Below, one piece after another: positions 14,259 to 18,908 of a stretch of DNA of 18,908 bases. Both the position numbers and the translations under genes were made by a program. Position 1 is the stretch's first letter, and each line of letters opens with the position of its first letter. The stretch is from Flavobacterium sp. (lineage in GTDB: Bacteria > Bacteroidota > Bacteroidia > Flavobacteriales > Flavobacteriaceae): positions 1 through 18,908 of the forward strand of contig NZ_JAIWOF010000226.1 of the NCBI RefSeq assembly GCF_020217025.1. The letters are read 5' to 3'. The notes below the pieces were generated by a model that saw only the letters and a program-made list of their open reading frames with translations, was not told the origin of the DNA and made no database searches.

Positions 14259-14310
14259 ATCCGCTCACACCAGCGCTTTGCGAAGCAAACCCGTATCATC
14301 CGCGTGCCCT
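14259..14310 (+). repeat. Covarying-hairpin repeat element, copy 3
   Basis: AAATCCGC...ACACCAGCG, then stem TTTGC (14277-14281), GAA, GCAAA (14285-14289), then CCCGTATCATCCGCGTGCC. The flanks match the copies at 10207 and 10631, while both stem arms have changed in a compensatory way. It abuts the menC stop codon. Confidence 0.8.
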
Positions 14311-14311
14311 C

Positions 14312-15355
14312 CTAAATTCCTAAATTAGAAACATCCCATTGTTTAGAAACATTATACTGAATATGTCCCTTCTCAATTTCCAACGGACAATCGAAATTAT
14401 TCGTATACAAACCACCCGTTCCTAAACCTTGCGGCATGGGATTATGTAAGGTAAATGTAAATTGGGTGATTGCGTTTAATCCGATGTTGCTTTCTAATGC
14501 AGAAGTAATCCACCAACCGATATTCAAACTTTCAGCAATGGAAATCCATTCTAATGTTCCTTTGAAACCACCGACTAAACTTGGTTTTAAAATAATATAT
14601 TGGGGCTGAATTTCTTCTAGTAATTTTCGTTTATTCGCAATTCCAAACACACCAATTAATTCTTCGTCTAACGCGATTGGAAAAGGCGTTTGTTGGCAAA
14701 GCATTTTCATCTCTTGACGTTGATTGGCTTTAATGGGTTGCTCAATACTATGTAATTCAAATTCAGCTAATTGATTTAATTTACTTAAAGCTTCTTTTGA
14801 ATCGAAAGCACCGTTCGCATCTACCCGAATTTCAATAGTTTTAGCGTCAAAATTTTGACGAATAAATCTCAACAAACCTAATTCTTTTTCAAAATCAATC
14901 GCACCAATTTTCAATTTTATACACGAAAATCCTTGTGCTAATTTTTCTTCGATTTGGGTTTTCATAAACTGCTCCTCGCCCATCCAAACCAAACCATTAA
15001 TCAACATATTCCTTTTACCAATTGTAAATTCCGAAGGAAATAAATCGAATGGTGTTTTAGACTCCAACGACAGAAACGCCATTTCCACTCCGAATTGAAT
15101 CGAAGGAAATTCCATTAATGCGTCCCACAATTGGTCTTTTCCCAAATGAATGTTTTGGCAAACCCATTGTAATTTTTCTTCATAATCGGGTCTATCATCA
15201 ATAGAAAGGGTTCGTAAAATACCACACTCACCTATCCCGATTTTACCCTTTTCTTCCAAGATTAAAAACCAAGTTTCTTTCTCCGTCATTACCCCACGAG
15301 AAGTCCCGCTTGGACGTTTGAAATTCAGGATGTATTTTTTGTAGGTTGCTTTCAT
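14312..15355 (-). CDS. menC: o-Succinylbenzoate synthase, 347 aa
   Basis: Enolase-superfamily enzyme that dehydrates SHCHC to o-succinylbenzoate in menaquinone biosynthesis. From the ATG at 15355 the catalytic set is in place: the K-x-K pair Lys147/Lys149 in CIKLKIG, metal ligands Asp179 (RVDANGAF), Glu205 (SIEQPI) and Asp230 (ALDEEL), and Lys257 in IILKPSLVGG. The frame is open to an ATG at 15385, but the 10 extra residues are translated from a CAAGTACAAG repeat, and family proteins start like MKATYKKYIL; I therefore choose 15355. It is the last gene of a minus-strand run that includes menA, separated from the TPR gene by an 80-bp inverted-repeat spacer. Confidence 0.93.
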   Translation of the reverse strand: MKATYKKYILNFKRPSGTSRGVMTEKETWFLILEEKGKIGIGECGILRTLSIDDRPDYEEKLQWVCQNIHLGKDQLWDALMEFPSIQFGVEMAFLSLESKTPFDLFPSEFTIGKRNMLINGLVWMGEEQFMKTQIEEKLAQGFSCIKLKIGAIDFEKELGLLRFIRQNFDAKTIEIRVDANGAFDSKEALSKLNQLAEFELHSIEQPIKANQRQEMKMLCQQTPFPIALDEELIGVFGIANKRKLLEEIQPQYIILKPSLVGGFKGTLEWISIAESLNIGWWITSALESNIGLNAITQFTFTLHNPMPQGLGTGGLYTNNFDCPLEIEKGHIQYNVSKQWDVSNLGI

Positions 15356-15356
15356 A

Positions 15357-15423
15357 TTCAAGTACAAGTGCAAATTCAAGTACAAATTTCAAAGCTTGAA
15401 GTTGAATTTTGCACTTGAACTTG
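15357..15423. repeat. Long imperfect inverted repeat between the TPR gene and menC
   Basis: The arms CAAGTACAAGTGCAAATTCA (from 15359) and TTGAATTTTGCACTTGAACT (through 15420, extending to 15423) pair with few mismatches around a centre near AAGCTT (15392-15397). It is built of CAAGT(T/A)CAAG-type units also present upstream of menA and miaE. There is no U-tract, so it is not a standard terminator; it could fold in the transcript as a processing or attenuating structure. Confidence 0.6.
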
Positions 15424-15434
15424 TTATTGCTATA

Positions 15435-16631
15435 TTATTCAATAACCCTCAAGATTTTCTTGAAGTCGTCTGTTGGTAATCCGTGTTTTTCGAAAGTTGT
15501 GAAATCCGATTTCGTTTGTGCTATCCACGTTTTACTATTAGATAAACTTTCGTGAGCGTATTTTTTATGAATGGCTTTGGCTTCTGAAATTCTGTCGGTA
15601 AACAAATACACGTGTGCCAAATTTAACTGAAAATGAATTTCAGATGGATTCAATTTTATGCCTTTAGTATACATTTCTTCTGCTTTTGTAAACTGTCTTG
15701 AATACAAATAATAATCACCTAAAAGTCTATAATCGATGTAAGTCGCTCGGTTTTTAGCAAACATTTCGGTAGAAAGAATCGAAATTGCTTCCTCATAATT
15801 TCCTTTTTGAAAAGCCACATTTGATTTTTCACGGATGATATCGTAATAAGCTTTTACTTCACCCGTTTCTTTTAAACTCTCTTCCGTAAGCTTTTCAATA
15901 GCATTGTTTTTCTCAATCGCTAAAAGTTGAGAAAACTCTCTATAGGTATACTTTTTGCTACTATTTTCGATAAAAGCAGCATAAAAAGCCTCTTTTTTTG
16001 TCAGTTTTGAAACTACTGGCAACTTTTTAGCTAAGTTTAAAATCTCATTTTTAGTCGTTTTGTCCCAACCTCTGCTTGCTTTATAATCGACCCAAGGCAC
16101 GACTTCTAAAACGATTTTTTGATTCATTACCCAATTTTGACTTTCAAATCCGAACCAAAGATTAGGTAAATTGGTTAAACATAAAGAAGAAGACGAAATC
16201 AACTTAGCATCTTTGCTTACTTTTTCTTTTTGTTCCCAACACGCTCTATCGGTTTTACCTTCTTTTAGAAACAAATTAGCGGCATTTGGTTCTTGAAACA
16301 AAGCAAACGTACACTTATCATCACCCGAAATAGCCGATGTTAAATGAATCGCTCCAGCCGCTCCCTGACTAATTCCCGTAGGATCAGGAATCGCCTTTAA
16401 TACCGAAACCAAACTCGAAGTTAGCTTTTGACTTTCATCTAAAATGGTGATTCTGTATACAAATTCAGTAGTCCCAACGGGTAAATCCTCTGTTTTAATT
16501 AAAGCGCGTTTTCCGGCTGAAAGTGTTATTTCTTTTGTGGTTGCTCTTTCTTTGTCCCAAAAACCCTCTTTCTGAGCTAAAATTGAGCTTGAAAATAATA
16601 CGGCGGATATGAAGTATAAAAGTTTATTCAT
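15435..16631 (-). CDS. Secreted/periplasmic TPR-containing protein, 398 aa
   Basis: A signal peptide is evident: MNKLLYFISAVLFSSSILA, with likely cleavage before QKEGFW. The mature N-terminal part (about residues 25-180) looks beta-rich and starts with a GKRALIKTEDLPVGTTEFVY stretch. The C-terminal third carries tetratricopeptide-like helical pairs: AFQKGNYEEAISIL (about 274-287), DYRLLGDYYLYSRQFTKAEE and IHFQLNLAHVYLFTDRISEA, the usual pattern of small-residue/aromatic positions. TPRs imply protein-protein contacts in the periplasm or at the outer membrane. I do not know its function. It lies between the 97-aa membrane protein (93 bp) and menC (80 bp), on the same strand, but a role in menaquinone synthesis is not implied. 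Confidence 0.85.
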   Translation of the reverse strand: MNKLLYFISAVLFSSSILAQKEGFWDKERATTKEITLSAGKRALIKTEDLPVGTTEFVYRITILDESQKLTSSLVSVLKAIPDPTGISQGAAGAIHLTSAISGDDKCTFALFQEPNAANLFLKEGKTDRACWEQKEKVSKDAKLISSSSLCLTNLPNLWFGFESQNWVMNQKIVLEVVPWVDYKASRGWDKTTKNEILNLAKKLPVVSKLTKKEAFYAAFIENSSKKYTYREFSQLLAIEKNNAIEKLTEESLKETGEVKAYYDIIREKSNVAFQKGNYEEAISILSTEMFAKNRATYIDYRLLGDYYLYSRQFTKAEEMYTKGIKLNPSEIHFQLNLAHVYLFTDRISEAKAIHKKYAHESLSNSKTWIAQTKSDFTTFEKHGLPTDDFKKILRVIE

Positions 16632-16723
16632 TTTTTTATTTTTTTAAACACATAGTATCATAGTTGCTCTTTGTGTTAATTTTTAGTCGTTACACTTTAC
16701 ATAGAAATCATAGCTTAAAAGTT

Positions 16724-17017
16724 CTATTTTCTATTAGTTTTTAATTTTCTTTTTTTAATTTCATTAGCTTCATTATTTCTCATTAAAACTTTATTCCTTT
16801 CAATCGTACTATAATCCTTACAAGCCCAAAAAGAAAAAATCAAAAGTAAAAAACCTAGAAGAATTAAACCATTTCCGTCAATAGTACCTGAATATAAACT
16901 TCCAGTTTTACTAAATGAAAAACCATTTGTTGAACTATTAAAAAACTTCATTACAATACCAATTATCAAAACTACTATTGCAATAAAGAATGAAACTTTA
17001 TATAAGATTTTACTCAT
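16724..17017 (-). CDS. Small two-helix membrane protein, 97 aa
   Basis: Unrecognised. There are two clear hydrophobic segments, about residues 7-26 (VSFFIAIVVLIIGIVMKFF) and 48-67 (GLILLGFLLLIFSFWA). They are joined by a Ser/Gly/Thr-rich loop. The tail is a basic, highly charged cytoplasmic-type one (ERNKVLMRNNEANEIKKRK). The positive-inside rule favours both termini in the cytoplasm. The start at 17017 follows 85 bp of spacer after the UPF0173 gene and no separate -7 box is obvious, so it could be cotranscribed with it. Confidence 0.72.
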   Translation of the reverse strand: MSKILYKVSFFIAIVVLIIGIVMKFFNSSTNGFSFSKTGSLYSGTIDGNGLILLGFLLLIFSFWACKDYSTIERNKVLMRNNEANEIKKRKLKTNRK

Positions 17018-17102
17018 TTAAAAGATTAATATTGACACGAAAAACGAGAATTGAAATCTATGTGTCTATGTGTTTAATAACCATTCAATTTTTGTACCAA
17101 AT

Positions 17103-17780
17103 TTACAATTCAATACTTTGTCCGATTTCTAACAACATCAAGTCTTTTCCTTTGTCGAAAAATTTACGCTTCGCTTCTTCGTGATTGATTTCGATGTAAC
17201 CAAACGTGTCGAAATGATAACCCAACACTTTATCGCATTGCACAAAATCAGAGGCAATAATCGCATCTTCTACATCCATTGTAAAGTTACTTCCAATAGG
17301 CAAAATCGCTAAATCAAGCTTGGTACGCATTGGAATTAATTTCATATCCATGGTTAAAGCCGTGTCACCAGCGATGTAGATATTTTTGTGTTCTCCCTCA
17401 ATTACAAATCCGCCAGGTTGCCCACCGTAGCTGCCATCTGGGAATGAAGACGTATGTAGTGCAATTACATATTTCACGGTTCCGAATTCAAAATCCCAAC
17501 TTCCGCCGTGATTCATGGGATGGTAATTGAATCCTTTGTTTCCGTAATGTGAAGCAATTTCGTAGTTGGAAACAATAACTGCTTCGGTACGTTTAGCAAT
17601 CGCCTCTACGTCCAAAATATGGTCTTGATGTGCGTGTGTTAACAATATATAATCCGCTTTCAACGTATTGATATCAATATGAGAAGCCTTTGGATTTCCA
17701 GAAATAAACGGGTCCACTAAAATGTGAACGTCATTAACTTCAATTCCGATACAAGCGTGTCCGTAAAATGTGATTTTCAT
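17103..17780 (-). CDS. UPF0173 metal-dependent hydrolase (metallo-beta-lactamase fold), 225 aa
   Basis: Small MBL-fold hydrolase of the UPF0173 group; the natural substrate is unknown. The metal-binding motif T-H-A-H-Q-D-H is at residues 48-54, the bridging aspartate in IYIAGDTALTMD (Asp139), and a late histidine in LGYHFDTFG (His189). The opening MKITFYGHACIGIE and the LVDPFISGNP turn are typical of the family, as is the length. It follows menA by about 40 bp on the same strand, so it is probably in the same transcript. Association with menaquinone genes suggests, but does not prove, a link. Confidence 0.92.
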   Translation of the reverse strand: MKITFYGHACIGIEVNDVHILVDPFISGNPKASHIDINTLKADYILLTHAHQDHILDVEAIAKRTEAVIVSNYEIASHYGNKGFNYHPMNHGGSWDFEFGTVKYVIALHTSSFPDGSYGGQPGGFVIEGEHKNIYIAGDTALTMDMKLIPMRTKLDLAILPIGSNFTMDVEDAIIASDFVQCDKVLGYHFDTFGYIEINHEEAKRKFFDKGKDLMLLEIGQSIEL

Positions 17781-17819
17781 AGTTTTTTATTTTAGTGAAA
17801 AGTGATTAGTAAATAGTGA

Positions 17820-18710
17820 TTAGTTTAGAAAGACTAAAGTTAACCAAAATAATATACTTAATGCAAAAGTACTCAAGGCAACTTTTTTAAGTTCTGGATC
17901 GAAGTCTTCGTATTTTTCAGATTTATTCACTTTGTTCATATTCATAATTATTGGGATATTAATTAATAAAACAGGAATTAATGAAGATTTAATTAGCATT
18001 AAAAACAACATAAAAGATAACATACCGATTGCTAAAATAATTTCATGATATTTTTTTGCCCATTTTAAACCCATTTTCACAACCAACGTATTCTTTCCTG
18101 CGATTTTATCGTTTTCAATATCGCGCATGTTGTTTAAATTCAGCACCGCAACACTTAATAATCCGATAGCGGTTGCGGGTAAGAATAACTTCCAATCGAT
18201 AAAATGAGTGAATAAAAAGTTAGAACCAATTACCGAAACCAATCCAAAGAAAATAAACACGAATACATCTCCAAAACCGCTATATCCATAAGCACTTTTC
18301 CCAACTGTGTATTTAATGGCTGCTCCGATGGAACCGATTCCTAATAAGATGAATATCAAACTTAAGGCGAAATTATCTTTTCCGAATGCCACGTAAATCA
18401 ATAAAAGAGCAATAATAAACGTCAATACTGCTGTAATGATAACTGCTTTTTTCATTTGCTCAGCTGTTATTACTCCAGCTGCTACTAAGCGTTTTTCTCC
18501 GATTCTGTTAGCATCAGTTCCTTTTACGCCGTCTCCGTAATCGTTGGCATAATTGGATAATACTTGTAATCCTAAGGTAGTTAATAACGCCAAAACCACA
18601 ATTCTCCAATCGGAATATCCTTGGTAATGAGCATAAGCGCTTCCCACAATAATTCCAGAAACGGAAAGTGGTAAGGTTCGTAATCGTACGGCTTGTATCC
18701 AGTGTTTCAT
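17820..18710 (-). CDS. menA: 1,4-Dihydroxy-2-naphthoate polyprenyltransferase, 296 aa
   Basis: Integral-membrane UbiA-family prenyltransferase that attaches a polyprenyl chain to DHNA to make demethylmenaquinone. The first aspartate-rich motif is NYANDYGDGVKGTD (53-66) and the second is NNMRDIENDKIAGK (193-206). About eight hydrophobic helices surround them. The RTLPLSVSGIIVGSAYA opening is typical of MenA. The frame is open to an ATG at 18755, but those 15 extra residues come from AT-rich spacer with CAAGTTCAAGGGC repeats; the ATG at 18710 (MKHWIQAVRLRTLP) fits the family and is chosen. It is the first complete gene of the right-hand minus-strand run. Confidence 0.95.
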   Translation of the reverse strand: MKHWIQAVRLRTLPLSVSGIIVGSAYAHYQGYSDWRIVVLALLTTLGLQVLSNYANDYGDGVKGTDANRIGEKRLVAAGVITAEQMKKAVIITAVLTFIIALLLIYVAFGKDNFALSLIFILLGIGSIGAAIKYTVGKSAYGYSGFGDVFVFIFFGLVSVIGSNFLFTHFIDWKLFLPATAIGLLSVAVLNLNNMRDIENDKIAGKNTLVVKMGLKWAKKYHEIILAIGMLSFMLFLMLIKSSLIPVLLINIPIIMNMNKVNKSEKYEDFDPELKKVALSTFALSILFWLTLVFLN

Positions 18711-18816
18711 TATTTTATTATTTTTATTTAAAATCAAGTTCAAGGGCAAGTTCAAGTGTAATAGTTTTCGCTTCGCTCAAATGTAAGTCTACTTCGTAGT
18801 AGATTCCTAGCAAGCT
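18711..18816. repeat. Spacer with hairpins upstream of menA
   Basis: It contains CAAGTTCAAGGGC twice (18733-18758 area), a hairpin TCTACT-TCGT-AGTAGA (18788-18803) and a CGCTTCGC motif. The hairpin lies next to the CATTCCG motif (read on the minus strand), as do the hairpins at 121-220, so it belongs to the same family of small palindromic elements. Confidence 0.6.
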
Positions 18817-18904
18817 CGGAATGAACTGTGTTTTTTTCCAAATTTATTTTAGTTAATTTTCACTGAATAATATTCTTTTTTTGTTGCAATCGCAAAAGCT
18901 TGTT
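18817..18904 (-). repeat. Right copy of the 88-bp terminal inverted repeat
   Basis: Exact reverse complement of positions 1-88. On the right the identity continues almost to the last base of the window, with four further bases present (18905-18908). Confidence 0.95.
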
Positions 18905-18908
18905 TTAA
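18849..18908 (-). CDS. 3' end of an unidentified gene, cut by the right contig edge
   Basis: On the minus strand the frame entering from the edge encodes LKQAFAIATKKEYYSVKIN and stops at TAA (18851-18849). The last 17 codons are identical at the DNA level to those at 3-56 on the plus strand. The gene would lie directly upstream of menA, 138 bp away and on the same strand. It is too short to identify; it does not look like the C-terminus of MenB, which is a frequent neighbour of menA. Confidence 0.5.
   Translation of the reverse strand, partial: LKQAFAIATKKEYYSVKIN

Noticed and set aside
15356..15385. Upstream ATG for menC giving ten more residues
   Set aside because: The extension is encoded by CAAGTACAAG repeat DNA and does not fit the usual start of the family.
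1..18908. Integrative element bounded by attachment sites
   Set aside because: The end repeats are inverted, not direct, and no integrase or transposase was recognised inside.

Overview
The window looks like a contig from a member of the Bacteroidota, most likely Flavobacterium or a close relative. The DNA is AT-rich. Several genes are preceded by the Bacteroidota -7 promoter consensus TAnnTTTG instead of a clear Shine-Dalgarno sequence. The recognisable housekeeping genes (menaquinone genes menA and menC, a MiaE-type tRNA hydroxylase, a UPF0173 hydrolase) fit that group. No rRNA, tRNA, CRISPR array, integrase or transposase was recognised.

Layout. Positions 1-344 hold the last codons of a gene cut by the contig edge and small hairpin repeats. 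At 345-914 (minus) is an unrecognised 189-aa protein that may have a sliding-clamp-like fold. From 6941 down to 1163 (minus) runs a tight five-gene operon that I read as a LlaJI-type (McrBC-related) restriction-modification system: a small XRE regulator, a full-length cytosine-5 methyltransferase, a short phage-type cytosine methyltransferase-like protein, a McrB-like AAA+ motor with a possible DNA-reading N-terminal domain, and a LlaJI/McrC-like PD-(D/E)XK nuclease. Two palindromes just upstream of the regulator look like its operators. A divergent 141-aa gene of unknown function (7164-7589) shares this control region.

From about 7.6 to 14.3 kb the genes are sparse. They are a Flavobacteria-type 249-aa protein, a doubtful 63-aa membrane ORF, a small HTH-like protein, a NUDIX hydrolase, a GT4-type glycosyltransferase and miaE. 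The space between them is filled with a mosaic of related non-coding repeats, all in the same orientation: one family with a covarying hairpin, a GTCCCCTCAAGGGGAC hairpin element, a 150-bp tandem repeat, an 11-bp iteron-like array, and two CTTTTTA microsatellites flanking the glycosyltransferase.

From 14.3 kb to the right end, all genes are on the minus strand. In transcription order they are the 3' end of an unidentified gene, menA, the UPF0173 hydrolase, a 97-aa membrane protein, a secreted TPR protein and menC. menA and menC are both menaquinone biosynthesis genes. The contig ends are an exact 88-bp inverted repeat of each other, each carrying the same C-terminal 17 codons, so the contig probably stops at a multicopy gene or at an inverted duplication.

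The best candidates for something new are the unusual methyltransferase composition and control of the LlaJI-like operon, the covarying-hairpin repeat family, and the microsatellite-embedded divergent promoters of the NUDIX and glycosyltransferase genes.
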